From positions 1-64,000 of the forward strand of contig NZ_BAAAHE010000007.1 in NCBI RefSeq assembly GCF_039525035.1: a stretch of DNA of 64,000 bases, written 5' to 3'. Made by a program: the position numbers and the translations under genes. Under the pieces are notes generated by a model, which did not search any database, was not told the origin of the DNA, and worked only from the letters and a program-made list of their open reading frames with translations. Origin of the DNA: Sporichthya brevicatena. Its GTDB lineage: Bacteria; Actinomycetota; Actinomycetes; Sporichthyales; Sporichthyaceae. Shown here piece by piece: positions 8,246-16,196 of the stretch (positions within the stretch are counted from its first letter, which is position 1; each line of letters begins with the position of its first letter).

Positions 8246-8925
8246 GTCGCGAGCACCGCCCGCATGTCCCGGACGGTCCGCACCGTGCCGCGGAGGGTTC
8301 CGGTCACCTTGGACTTGCCGATGCGGGGCCGGTAGTCGATGTCGCGCTCCTCGATCCGCCAGTCGGCCCGGGCCGCCGTCAGCACCATCTCCAGGGGGTA
8401 GCCGAAGCGGCGGTCACGCAGGTCGAGGTCGACCAGTTCCGTCCGCCGTGCCGCCCGCATCGGCCCCAGGTCGTGCAGGCGGACGCCCGAGTGGCGGGTC
8501 ATCAGAACTGCCAGGGCGCGGTTGGCGAGCCGCGCGTGCACCGGCCATGATCCGCGCGCGGGCCGGCGTCGACCCAGCACGAGATCGGCCGTCCCGGCGA
8601 GGACCGGGGCGGTCACGCGCTCGAGCTGGCCGGGATCCATGGAGGCGTCGCAGTCGCAGAAGCACACCACGTCGGCGGTGGCCGCGAGCAGACCCGCGTG
8701 GGCCGCGGCACCGAAGCCGCGGCGGGGTTCGGAGACGACGAGGGCCCCGAGCGCCGCCGCCACCGCGGCGGAGTCGTCGGTGGAGCCGTTGTCGACCACG
8801 ATCGCGCGCGCCCAGGGCGGCATGCGCTCGAGGACCCACGGCAGCGCCGCCGCCTCGTCCAGACAGGGCAGAACCACGTCGACGACCGGAAGCACCGAGT
8901 CCGACGGAAGGTGGGCCGAGGTCAC
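8242..8925 (-). CDS. Family 2 glycosyltransferase
   Basis: A GT-A fold transferase with VDVVLPCLDEAAALPWVL, IVVDNGSTDDSA, the metal-binding CDCDASMDP (DXD-type) and DLGPMRAARR. I place the start at GTG 8925 (227 residues). TACGGT at 8937-8932 lies six bases before it, exactly as the -10 box lies before the leaderless response regulator gene. The alternative ATG 8997 would put a predicted regulator site inside the coding region and has no convincing ribosome site. It is the first gene of a six-gene operon (GT2, DUF2064, methyltransferase, molybdoenzyme, membrane protein, GT87). The likely product is a polyprenyl-linked or lipid-linked sugar. Confidence 0.82.
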   Translation of the reverse strand: MTSAHLPSDSVLPVVDVVLPCLDEAAALPWVLERMPPWARAIVVDNGSTDDSAAVAAALGALVVSEPRRGFGAAAHAGLLAATADVVCFCDCDASMDPGQLERVTAPVLAGTADLVLGRRRPARGSWPVHARLANRALAVLMTRHSGVRLHDLGPMRAARRTELVDLDLRDRRFGYPLEMVLTAARADWRIEERDIDYRPRIGKSKVTGTLRGTVRTVRDMRAVLAT

Positions 8926-8931
8926 GGTGAA

Positions 8932-8937
8932 ACCGTA
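8932..8937 (-). promoter_or_regulatory. Candidate -10 box of the GT2 operon (leaderless start)
   Basis: On the minus strand TACGGT is followed by six bases and then GTG 8925, which would put the transcription start at or next to the start codon. No good -35 is visible, which fits an activated promoter; a regulator-like site lies about 47-62 bases upstream of the start. Confidence 0.45.
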
Positions 8938-8971
8938 GGGCGGCGGGGTCTGCGGGGGTACCTCGCAGCGG

Positions 8972-8987
8972 TTACGGAGTTCTGACG
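8972..8987. promoter_or_regulatory. Candidate response-regulator binding site, copy A
   Basis: TTACGGAGTTCTGACG here differs at one base from 9888-9903, upstream of the response regulator gene. It lies upstream of the GT2 operon start preferred here, on the opposite orientation relative to transcription. Confidence 0.55.
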
Positions 8988-9020
8988 TCGGATGCATGAG
9001 TAAGTCCTGCCCACAAGAGA

Positions 9021-9056
9021 GGACGGGAACGACCGGCAGTGCGGTCGTTCCCGTCC
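9021..9056 (-). terminator. Rho-independent-like terminator of the lipoprotein gene
   Basis: A perfect 14-bp stem (GGACGGGAACGACC with GGTCGTTCCCGTCC) and an 8-base loop lie 48 bases beyond the lipoprotein stop. On the minus strand the stem is followed by TCTCTTGTG, a short T-rich stretch. It also separates the lipoprotein from the GT2 operon. Confidence 0.75.
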
Positions 9057-9104
9057 GGATCGCTCAGGAAGAGCCGGTCGGCCGCCGGTGGCGGCCCCGG
9101 CGGA

Positions 9105-9776
9105 TCAGGCCAGCTTGAGCGTGATGCGCGCGATGCCGACCTTGAAGAACTCGGTCAGGGCGTCGGTCTTGTAGGTGGCGTTGAGCAGGTCCGCAGCGGC
9201 GGCGGTCAGGCTGACCGTCGTCCCGTAGAGGACCGCCTGGTTCTTGGCCTCGTTGACCTGCAGCGGCTCCAGGGTGCGACCGTCCAGGAAGAACAGCGGC
9301 GCGCCCTTCACGACCGACTTGCCGTTCGCGGACACGTCGCCGGTGAGCATCGAGGTGCCGGCGTCGACGAGGAAGTTGGTGAGCTCCACCTTCGTCTTGC
9401 CGTCGGTGAGGCTGATGCCGCTGCCGTCGTGGGCGATCGCGCTCTCGACGTACGGGGTGCGGGAGCCGGGCGTGTAGTACGTCGCCGAGCCGCCGGTGAT
9501 CGGGAAGGACAGCGTGCCGTCCTTGAGCTTGGCCGTGCCGACCACGCCGGGGGTGAGCTTGAGCGAGGTCAGGCCCTCGAGGAAGCCGGGGTCGACGACG
9601 ACCTCGGTCATCTTGCCGGTGAGGTTGGTCAGAGCGGCCACCGGCTCGCCGGCGGTCGCTGCGGTCGCCGCGGTGGGTTCGGCCTTGTCGTCCTCACCGC
9701 ACGCGGCGAGACCGAGGACCAGGGTGCCGGCGATGGCGAGTGCTGTCGCGGAGCGGGTGAGAACGTGGGTGCGCAT
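9105..9776 (-). CDS. Secreted lipoprotein of unknown function
   Basis: The 223-residue product has a lipoprotein signal peptide: MRTHVLTRSATALAIAGTLV followed by LGLAAC, with the lipidated Cys at about residue 26, then an acidic/Ala-Thr spacer. The mature part is rich in beta-strand and turn residues (LTNLTGKMTEVVVDPGFLEG, GSATYYTPGSRTPYVES, HDGSGISLTDGKTKVELTNF, APLFFLDGRTLEPLQ, AVLYGTTVSLTAAAADLLN). No catalytic motif is visible. It is transcribed away from the two-component genes across a 176-base gap that contains one of the two predicted regulator sites, so it may belong to the same regulon as an envelope component. ATG 9776 follows a GAGAGGAAATC ribosome site. Confidence 0.75.
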   Translation of the reverse strand: MRTHVLTRSATALAIAGTLVLGLAACGEDDKAEPTAATAATAGEPVAALTNLTGKMTEVVVDPGFLEGLTSLKLTPGVVGTAKLKDGTLSFPITGGSATYYTPGSRTPYVESAIAHDGSGISLTDGKTKVELTNFLVDAGTSMLTGDVSANGKSVVKGAPLFFLDGRTLEPLQVNEAKNQAVLYGTTVSLTAAAADLLNATYKTDALTEFFKVGIARITLKLA

Positions 9777-9887
9777 GATTTCCTCTCGGGGGCGTTGTCC
9801 GTATGGCCTCCATTCGCAGGTCGCGCCCGGCGGGCTTGGTGAAAGTGGGTGCCGGTTCTGAGTCCTGGCTCACAGGCGGAACGGGGC

Positions 9888-9903
9888 TTACAGAGTTCTG
9901 ACG
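9888..9903. promoter_or_regulatory. Candidate response-regulator binding site, copy B
   Basis: TTACAGAGTTCTGACG, one mismatch to copy A at 8972-8987, lies 50-65 bases upstream of the leaderless response regulator GTG. A further half-match, GGTTCTGAGTCC, is at 9854-9865. This fits autoregulation by an OmpR-type dimer. Confidence 0.55.
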
Positions 9904-9940
9904 GCACGAAAGCGACGGTCCCGCGCGGGCCGGATCTCCC

Positions 9941-9946
9941 TAGACT
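9941..9946 (+). promoter_or_regulatory. -10 box of the response regulator gene (leaderless)
   Basis: TAGACT ends six bases before GTG 9953. No ribosome site precedes the GTG, so the transcript is probably leaderless. No strong -35 element is seen at the usual distance. Confidence 0.55.
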
Positions 9947-9952
9947 CCGCGT

Positions 9953-10675
9953 GTGGGCAGTCGCGTGCTGGTCGTCGAGGACGACGTGACGGTGGCGGAA
10001 GTGGTCGTCACCTACCTCAAGAACGCCGGTTACGAGGTCGAGCACGCCCCCGACGGACAGGCCGCACTGGACGCCGCTGCACGTGCGTGGCCCGATCTCG
10101 TCGTCCTCGACCTGATGCTGCCCGGCATCGACGGCCTCGAGGTCTGCCGGCGGCTCCGGACGACCGGCGCGGTTCCGGTGATCATGCTGACGGCGCTGGG
10201 TTCGGAGAACGACCGCGTGGTCGGTCTGGAGGTCGGCGCCGACGACTACGTGACGAAGCCCTTCAGCCCGCGCGAGTTGACGCTGCGTGTGCAGTCGGTG
10301 CTGCGCCGCGTCGCCGGCCCCCCGCCGGTTCATCCGGACGCGCCGGCCGTGCTGACGGCGGGGCCGATCCGGATGGACGTGACCGCGCACCGCGTCACGC
10401 TGCACGGCGAACCGCTCGCCCTGACGACCCGTGAGTTCGACCTGCTGGCGCACCTGCTCGCCCACCCGGGCCAGGCGTTCACCCGCGAGGAACTCATGAA
10501 GACCGTGTGGGGGTGGGAGTTCGGCGACCAGTCGACCGTCACCGTCCACGTCCGGCGGCTGCGGGAGAAGATCGAGCCCGACCCGGCGAACCCGACGCTG
10601 CTCGTCACGGTGTGGGGCGTCGGCTACCGGTTGGACCCGCCGGTGCCGGCACCGTCGGAGGGCGCACCGGCGTGA
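9953..10675 (+). CDS. OmpR/PhoB-family response regulator
   Basis: The 240-residue regulator has a receiver domain (about 1-118) with the acidic pocket EDD 9-11, phospho-acceptor Asp53 in VVLDLMLPG, the switch Thr in VIMLTAL and the conserved Lys in VTKPFSPREL. A winged-helix DNA-binding domain follows (about 140-228: VTLHGEPLALTTREFDLLAHL, EELMKTVWGWEF, VHVRRLREKIEPD, VWGVGYRLD). GTG 9953 has a -10 box six bases upstream and no ribosome site. Its stop overlaps the histidine kinase start (GTGA). The 16-base repeat upstream of it and of the GT2 operon suggests it regulates itself and that operon. The signal is unknown. Confidence 0.95.
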   Translation: MGSRVLVVEDDVTVAEVVVTYLKNAGYEVEHAPDGQAALDAAARAWPDLVVLDLMLPGIDGLEVCRRLRTTGAVPVIMLTALGSENDRVVGLEVGADDYVTKPFSPRELTLRVQSVLRRVAGPPPVHPDAPAVLTAGPIRMDVTAHRVTLHGEPLALTTREFDLLAHLLAHPGQAFTREELMKTVWGWEFGDQSTVTVHVRRLREKIEPDPANPTLLVTVWGVGYRLDPPVPAPSEGAPA

Positions 10676-11802
10676 GTGACCGCGTCGAGATCGTCCTGAT
10701 CGCGCTCGGGTGGTCGGGTGCGGTGGCGATCGCGGGCGCGGGACTGCTCCGTGCGCTCCGGGGCCGATCGGTCCGTGCGTCCCTGCTCGCCCTCTGTCTG
10801 ACGACGGTCGCCGCCGTGATCGCCGCGACCATCGGCACCGCTCACGCCATGTTCCTCTCCGACCACGACTTCGAGGTCCTGCTGCTCGTCAGCGTCGTCG
10901 TCGCGGTGCTCATGGCCGGCGTCTCGGGTCTGCTCGCGCACAACCTCGCCGAGAGCAGCCGGGCTCTGACCGAGCAGACCCGCGCCATCGGCGACATCGC
11001 CACCCTCGACCTGTCCGCCGAGACGCCGCACCGCGCCCCCGCCAGCGCCGAGCTCGCCGCGCTCAGTCGGGAGCTCGACGCCGCCCGTACCCGGCTCGCC
11101 GAGTCCCGGGCCCGCGAGCAGGCGCTCGAGACCGCGCGACGCGAGCTGGTCGCGTGGGTCTCGCACGACCTGCGTTCGCCGCTGGCCGGGATCCGGGCGA
11201 TGGCCGAGGCGCTCGAGGACGGCGTCGCCGAGGATCCGGACCGCTACCGCAAGCAGATCCGCATGGACGTCGACCGCCTCGCCGGCCTGGTCGACGACCT
11301 CTTCGAGCTCTCCGTGATCCAGGCCGGCGCGCTCAAGCTCTCGCTGGAGAAGATCTCGCTCTCCGATCTCGTCAGCGACACCCTGGCGGGCGCCGACGCC
11401 CTGGCCCGGGAGCGCGGCATCGCCCTGCGCGGCCACGCCCTGACCGACGTCGCCGTCCGCGCCGACAGCCGCGAGCTGTCGCGGCTGATGAGCAACCTCG
11501 TCGTCAACGCGATCCGGCACACCCCGGCCGATGGCGCCGTCGAGATCAGTCTCGTCGAGCGCGACGGCCGCGCGACGATCGCGGTCACGGACGGGTGCGG
11601 CGGCATCCCGGAGGAGGACCTGCCGCGCGTCTTCGACGTCGCGTGGCGGGGCAACAACGCCCGAACCCCCGGGGCGGACGGCGGTGCCGGCCTCGGCCTC
11701 GCGATCGTGCGCGGCATCGTCGAGGCTCACGCCGGCGAGATCACCGTTGCGAACACCGGCAGCGGCTGTCGGTTCGAGGTCTCGCTGCCCGCGCTCGCCT
11801 GA
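10672..11802 (+). CDS. Membrane sensor histidine kinase
   Basis: The 376-residue kinase has two membrane spans near residues 5-25 and 35-95, including the long hydrophobic VLLLVSVVVAVLMAGVSGLL, with little extracytoplasmic sequence. A linker/HAMP-like coiled region leads to the dimerisation box WVSHDLRSPLAGIRAMAEAL, where His is the phosphorylation site. The ATPase domain shows N box LMSNLVVNAIRHTP, G1 VTDGCGGIPEEDL, F box and G2 GADGGAGLGLAIVRGIVEAH. GTG 10672 overlaps the response regulator stop. Lack of a sizeable sensory loop points to sensing within the membrane or through a partner, possibly the neighbouring lipoprotein; that last idea is conjecture. Confidence 0.94.
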   Translation: MSDRVEIVLIALGWSGAVAIAGAGLLRALRGRSVRASLLALCLTTVAAVIAATIGTAHAMFLSDHDFEVLLLVSVVVAVLMAGVSGLLAHNLAESSRALTEQTRAIGDIATLDLSAETPHRAPASAELAALSRELDAARTRLAESRAREQALETARRELVAWVSHDLRSPLAGIRAMAEALEDGVAEDPDRYRKQIRMDVDRLAGLVDDLFELSVIQAGALKLSLEKISLSDLVSDTLAGADALARERGIALRGHALTDVAVRADSRELSRLMSNLVVNAIRHTPADGAVEISLVERDGRATIAVTDGCGGIPEEDLPRVFDVAWRGNNARTPGADGGAGLGLAIVRGIVEAHAGEITVANTGSGCRFEVSLPALA

Positions 11803-11811
11803 GCCTGAGCC

Positions 11812-12870
11812 TCAGACCCGCATCGCCGCCGCGGCGAACTCGGCCATGCCGGCGTCGAAGTCCTCGCGGGGCGACCAGTCGAGCTCGGTGCGCAGGCGGA
11901 GCGAGGAGGCGGTGATGTGCCGGACGTCGCCGAGGCGGAAGCCGCCGGTGACGATCGGCTCGGGACCGCCGCACGCTCGGGACAGGGCGAGCGCGAGTTC
12001 GCCGACGGTCCGGACCGTCCCGCTCCCGACGTTGTAGGCACGGAGCGCTCCGGCCTCGACCGGCCCCGGGCCGGACACGGCGTCGAGCACGGCGAGGTTG
12101 GCGGCCGCGACGTCGCGGACGTGGACGAAGTCGCGCCGCTGCGCGCCGTCCTCGAACACCTTGGGTGGCTGGCCGGCGGCGAGGCTGGACCGGAACAGGC
12201 TGGCCACGCCGGCGTACGGGGTGTTGCGCGGCATCCGGGGCCCGTAGACGTTGTGGTACCGCAGTGCGGCGACGCGCGCCCCCGTCGCGCGGGCGAACGC
12301 GGCCGCGAGGTGTTCCTGTGCGAGCTTGGTCGCGGCGTAGACGTTGCGCGGGTCGGGTGCCGCGGTCTCGTCGACCAGTCCGGACTCCAGGTCGGCGCCG
12401 CAGCGCGGGCACGGGGGCTCGAACCGCCCGTCGCGCAGCGCGCTCGGCGTCCGCGGGCCCGGGGCGACGACGCCGTCGTTCGGGCACTCGTAGCGGCCCT
12501 CGCCGTAGACGACCATCGAGCTCGCGAGCACCAGGCGCCGGATCCCCATCCGCGCCATGCCGGCGAGCAGGACCGCGGTTCCCCAGTCGTTGCTCGCGAC
12601 GTAGTCGGGGGCGTCGTCGAAGTCGACACCGAGTCCGACCATCGCCGCCTGGTGGCAGACGGCCTCGATGTTGTCGAGTGCCTGCTCGACCGCCTCGGCA
12701 TCGCGGACGTCCCCGGCGAGCACCTCGGCCTCGACGGGCAGCGTCGGCGACGTGGAGTGGACCGCCGGCAGCAGCGCGTCGAGCACGCGCACCTCGTGCC
12801 CGGCGGCCAGCAACGCCTCGACGACGTGGGACCCGATGAACCCGGCCCCGCCGGTGACCAATACGCGCAT
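11812..12870 (-). CDS. NAD-dependent epimerase/dehydratase (nucleotide-sugar extended SDR)
   Basis: A 352-residue extended SDR with the Rossmann motif VTGGAGFIGSHVVEALLAAG at the N-terminus, ASSMVVYGEG, the catalytic YAATK near residue 174 and substrate-binding RYHNVYGPRMPR and DFVHVRDVA. An insertion before the catalytic Tyr carries four cysteine-type residues in YECPNDG and PPCPRCGADL, a zinc-ribbon-like patch that, from memory, also occurs in some actinobacterial and Burkholderia sugar epimerases such as dTDP-rhamnose 4-epimerase. ATG 12870 is preferred because it begins exactly at MRVLVTGG; GTG 12888 is also open. It converges on the histidine kinase with a nine-base gap. It probably supplies an activated sugar for the glycosyltransferase operon. 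Confidence 0.87.
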   Translation of the reverse strand: MRVLVTGGAGFIGSHVVEALLAAGHEVRVLDALLPAVHSTSPTLPVEAEVLAGDVRDAEAVEQALDNIEAVCHQAAMVGLGVDFDDAPDYVASNDWGTAVLLAGMARMGIRRLVLASSMVVYGEGRYECPNDGVVAPGPRTPSALRDGRFEPPCPRCGADLESGLVDETAAPDPRNVYAATKLAQEHLAAAFARATGARVAALRYHNVYGPRMPRNTPYAGVASLFRSSLAAGQPPKVFEDGAQRRDFVHVRDVAAANLAVLDAVSGPGPVEAGALRAYNVGSGTVRTVGELALALSRACGGPEPIVTGGFRLGDVRHITASSLRLRTELDWSPREDFDAGMAEFAAAAMRV

Positions 12871-12887
12871 GCGCGTCACGTTACCCA

Positions 12888-12912
12888 CGACGGGGCATCT
12901 GACGCCCCGTCG
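12888..12912. promoter_or_regulatory. Strong hairpin in the epimerase/methyltransferase divergent region
   Basis: CGACGGGGC and GCCCCGTCG form a perfect 9-bp stem with a 7-base loop, 18 bases before the preferred epimerase start. It lies in the 169-base gap between divergent genes, so it is more likely an operator or 5'-UTR structure than a terminator. Confidence 0.4.
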
Positions 12913-13039
12913 ATCGCGACTGGAAACGGGCCGTCAGAACCTGGTAATGGGCCGCCTCCTTGTGGTCGACCGTCTCCCCGGAGGAGAGTCGTCCCGCTCG
13001 TGCACCGCCAGACGAACCACACCGGATCGGAGGCCGGAG

Positions 13040-14089
13040 ATGCACATCGACGAGACCAAGCTCCACGACCTGCTCGGCAGCTTCGTGACCGACCTCGGCG
13101 GAAGCTTCCACGCCATCAGCGCCGTTGTCGGCGACCGCCTCGGCCTGTACGCGGCGCTCGCCGACACCATGCCCGCCACCGCCGCCGACGTCGCGAAGCG
13201 TGCGAAGGTCGGCGAGCGCTACGCCCTGGAGTGGCTGCGCGGTCAGGCCGCCGGCGGCTACATCACCTACGACGCCGTCACGGAGAAGTTCTCCCTCACC
13301 CCGGAGCAGCACTTCGCACTCGCCGACCCGGGCGGGATGCAGATCGCCTCCGCGTTCGCGCTGCCGATCGCGGTGACGAAGAACATCGACACGATCGCCG
13401 ACGCGATCGCCCACGACGAGGGTTTCGGCTGGCACCAGCACGACGCGGGCCTGTTCGAGGGGACCGAGCGGTTCTTCCGCCCCGGTTATGTTCTGAACCT
13501 CGTGTCCTCGTGGATCCCGGCCCTCGACGGCGTCGACGAGAAGCTGCGGGCCGGCGCCAAGGTGGCCGACGTCGGTTGCGGGCACGGCGCCTCGACGATC
13601 CTGCTCGGGCAGTCGTACCCGAACTCGAAGGTCACCGGCTTCGACTACCACGGCCCGTCGGTCGAACGGGCGCGTGCGCTCGCCGCCGAGGCGGGTGTCG
13701 ACGTCGAGTTCGTCCTGGCCGCGGCCGCCGATTTCCCCGGCGAGAACTACGACCTGGTCGCGATCTTCGACGCCCTGCACGACATGCCCGACCCCGTCGG
13801 CGCCGCGACGCACATTCGGGAGTCCCTCGCCCCGGACGGTACGTTCCTGCTCGTCGAACCCATGGCCGGTGACGACCTGTCCGACAACCAGCACCCGATC
13901 GGCCGGCTGTTCTACACGGCGTCGACCGTCATCTGTGTCCCGCACTCCCTCACCGCTCCACCGCGCGCCGCGCTCGGCGCCCAGGCCGGGGAGGCCCGCC
14001 TCACCGAGGTCCTGCACGCCGCCGGCTTCACGCGCGTCCGCCGGGCGACGGAGACCCCGTTCAACCTCATCCTCGAAGCTCGGCCCTGA
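13040..14089 (+). CDS. Class I SAM-dependent methyltransferase with N-terminal winged-helix-like domain
   Basis: The 349-residue protein resembles the Rv2258c-type group. An N-terminal helical dimerisation/winged-helix part (SAVVGDRLGLYAALADTMPA, TAADVAKRAKVGERYALEWL) precedes a Rossmann methyltransferase domain with motif I VADVGCGHGASTILL near residue 178, TGFDYHGPSVERARALA, and post-I YDLVAIFDALHDMPDP with SLAPDGTFLLVEPM. ATG 13040 has CGGAGGCCGGAG just upstream. A flavodoxin-family gene follows 16 bases later on the same strand, so methyl transfer and flavin chemistry may act on the same small molecule, which is unknown. Confidence 0.85.
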   Translation: MHIDETKLHDLLGSFVTDLGGSFHAISAVVGDRLGLYAALADTMPATAADVAKRAKVGERYALEWLRGQAAGGYITYDAVTEKFSLTPEQHFALADPGGMQIASAFALPIAVTKNIDTIADAIAHDEGFGWHQHDAGLFEGTERFFRPGYVLNLVSSWIPALDGVDEKLRAGAKVADVGCGHGASTILLGQSYPNSKVTGFDYHGPSVERARALAAEAGVDVEFVLAAAADFPGENYDLVAIFDALHDMPDPVGAATHIRESLAPDGTFLLVEPMAGDDLSDNQHPIGRLFYTASTVICVPHSLTAPPRAALGAQAGEARLTEVLHAAGFTRVRRATETPFNLILEARP

Positions 14090-14105
14090 ACCCGGAGGAT
14101 CTGTC

Positions 14106-14855
14106 GTGGTCGACCTGACACCGCAGCAGGAGGAGCTCTGCCGGCAGGACCGGTGGGACTTCAGTGACCTGCGCGCGCTGTTCGTGAACTGCACGCTGAA
14201 GCGCTCGCCCGAGATGTCCCACACCCGGGGACTGATCGATCTCGCGGCGGAGATCCTCCGCCGCCAGGGCGTGACGGTCTCCCAGATTCGAGCGGTCGAC
14301 CACGACATCGCTCCCGGCGTCTGGCCGGACATGACCGAACACGGGTGGGCCACCGATGAGTGGCCCGCCCTGTTCGAGCAGGTGATGGCCGCGGACATCC
14401 TCGTCCTCGCCACCCCGATCTGGCTGGGGGAGAAGTCCTCGGTCTGCACCCGTGTCATCGAGCGGCTCTACGGCAACTCCGGGCAGCTCAACGAGGCCGG
14501 GCAGTACGCCTACTACGGGCGGGTCGGCGGCTGCCTGGTCACCGGGAACGAGGACGGGATCAAGCACTGCGCGATGAACGTCCTCTACTCGCTCCAGCAC
14601 CTCGGGTACGTCATTCCGCCCCAGGCCGACGCCGGGTGGATCGGCGAGGCGGGCCCGGGCCCGTCCTACCTCGACCCCGGGTCGGGCGGCCCGGAGAACG
14701 ACTTCACGAACCGGAACACGACCTTCGCGACCTGGAACCTGCTCCACCTCGCGCGGATGATCAAGGACGCCGGCGGCATCCCCGCGCACGGGAACCAGCG
14801 CTCGGCCTGGGACGCCGGCTGCCGCTTCGACTTCCCCAACCCCGAACACCGCTGA
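14106..14855 (+). CDS. Flavodoxin-family NAD(P)H-dependent FMN reductase/quinone reductase-like protein
   Basis: A 249-residue flavodoxin-like fold: LRALFVNCTLKRSPEMSHTRG is the FMN phosphate-binding region near residue 20, and DILVLATPIWLGEKSSVCTRVIERLYG forms the flavin-stacking loop. GRVGGCLVTGNEDGIKHCAMNVLYSLQHLGYVIPPQADAGWIGEAGPG completes the site. GTG 14106 is preceded by CGGAGGA. It is probably co-transcribed with the methyltransferase 16 bases upstream. The electron acceptor is unknown; related proteins reduce quinones or iron complexes, or act in oxidative stress. Confidence 0.82.
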   Translation: MVDLTPQQEELCRQDRWDFSDLRALFVNCTLKRSPEMSHTRGLIDLAAEILRRQGVTVSQIRAVDHDIAPGVWPDMTEHGWATDEWPALFEQVMAADILVLATPIWLGEKSSVCTRVIERLYGNSGQLNEAGQYAYYGRVGGCLVTGNEDGIKHCAMNVLYSLQHLGYVIPPQADAGWIGEAGPGPSYLDPGSGGPENDFTNRNTTFATWNLLHLARMIKDAGGIPAHGNQRSAWDAGCRFDFPNPEHR

Positions 14856-14980
14856 CCAGGATCGGGGACCTTCGGCCCCGGGCGGGTCGCGCGGGATCCG
14901 GCTACCGTGAGAGATCGGGCAGCCCACGTCCGGACCTGGCGGCACACGGTCGCTGTACGCCGACGGAACCCGGTGCTCTC

Positions 14981-15979
14981 TTGAGCGATGTTCTGCTCGA
15001 CCCGCCCGCGCGCTCCGCGAGCGACTTCGCCCCCCTGCTGGACCAGGTCCGCACCAGCGGCCTGCTCCGGCTGCGCCGCCGCCGCTACGTGGTGATGATC
15101 GCGTGCGACCTGCTGGCCCTCGCCGGCGTCTGGGCGACCATCCAGGTCGTCGGGAACACCTGGTGGCAACTGTTCCTGGCGCTGCCGCTGGCGATCTTCA
15201 CGGTCCGGATGATCTTCGTGGCTCACGACGTCGGCCACCGCCAGGTGGCGCGGACCTCGCGGGTCAACAAGGTCGCCGGGTACCTGGTGGGCGACGTCCT
15301 GCTGGGTCTGAGCGCCCGCTGGTGGATCGACAAACACTCCCGCCACCACGCCAACCCGAACCAGGTCGGTCGGGACCCCGACGTGGGCACGGGCGCCCTG
15401 TGCTGGACGACCGACCAGGCCATGGGCCGCTCCCCGGTGATGACCTGGCTCGGCCGGCACCAGGGCCGACTGTTCTTCCCGCTGCTGATGCTGGAGGCGC
15501 TGAATCTGCACATCGGCAGCGCCCGGGTGGCCCGCAGTGCGCGGGAACTCGCGATGCTGACCGCGCACGTCGCCGCCTATCTCGGGCTGCTGCTGTGGGC
15601 GATGGGGCCGGGCAAGGCGGTGGTCTTCCTCCTGGTCCACCAGGCTCTGGTCGGGCTGCACCTGGGCTGCGCCTTCGCCCCGGGGCACAAGGGCATGGTC
15701 ATGCCGCCGCCGGGCGCACGCTGGGACTTCCTGCGCAAACAGGTCCTCACCACGCGGAACGTCCAGGGCGGACCGGCCACCGACTGGTTCCTGGGTGGCC
15801 TGAACTACCAGATCGAGCACCACCTGTTCCCGGGCATGCCGCGGCCGAACCTGCGTGCGGCCCAGCCGCTGGTCCGCGCGCACTGCTCCGACCTCGGACT
15901 TCCCTACGCGGAAGAACCGCTGGTCAGCTCGTTCGGGATCACGATTCGGCACCTTCAACAGGTCGGCCGACGCGCGTAA
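14981..15979 (+). CDS. Membrane fatty acid desaturase
   Basis: The 332-residue protein has the three histidine boxes of membrane di-iron desaturases: HDVGH near residue 82, HSRHH near 121 and EHHLFPG near 274, with hydrophobic spans between them. No fused cytochrome b5 domain is present, so it needs an external electron donor such as a ferredoxin or rubredoxin. The only start codon that fits the family N-terminus is TTG 14981 (LSDVLLDPPARS); ATG codons come much later. It likely introduces a double bond into membrane acyl chains. Confidence 0.83.
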   Translation: MSDVLLDPPARSASDFAPLLDQVRTSGLLRLRRRRYVVMIACDLLALAGVWATIQVVGNTWWQLFLALPLAIFTVRMIFVAHDVGHRQVARTSRVNKVAGYLVGDVLLGLSARWWIDKHSRHHANPNQVGRDPDVGTGALCWTTDQAMGRSPVMTWLGRHQGRLFFPLLMLEALNLHIGSARVARSARELAMLTAHVAAYLGLLLWAMGPGKAVVFLLVHQALVGLHLGCAFAPGHKGMVMPPPGARWDFLRKQVLTTRNVQGGPATDWFLGGLNYQIEHHLFPGMPRPNLRAAQPLVRAHCSDLGLPYAEEPLVSSFGITIRHLQQVGRRA

Positions 15980-16002
15980 CGCAGGTCGCAGCGCGCATTT
16001 CG

Positions 16003-16037
16003 GCCCCCATACGCCATACTGGGGGCACACGGCCCCC
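16003..16037. terminator. Competing hairpins after the desaturase gene
   Basis: GCCCCCA (16003-16009) can pair with TGGGGGC (16020-16026), and the same GGGGGC can pair instead with GCCCCC at 16032-16037. The first stem would terminate the desaturase transcript 23 bases after its stop. The second is mutually exclusive with it. A TTGACG (16054-16059) with a weak TATGGG follows and may be the SNF2 gene promoter. The rest of the 216-base gap shows only the ribosome site AAGGAGGAG. Confidence 0.4.
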
Positions 16038-16196
16038 ACCAGGGCCGTCGGGCTTGACGATCCGGGCGCGCCGATATGGGCCGCGGAACTCGCCCGAAGT
16101 TCCACCAGTTGGGGAGCGGGTCGGTCCTGGACCGAAATCGCCCGGGAGCCGGCTGGCGCATCGTGCTCGGGAGCGACCCGGGCCAAGGAGGAGCGC

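Noticed and set aside
8926-8997. Extending the GT2 gene to ATG 8997
   Set aside because: It would bury the predicted regulator site in coding sequence and has no ribosome site; the family core starts later. It remains possible.
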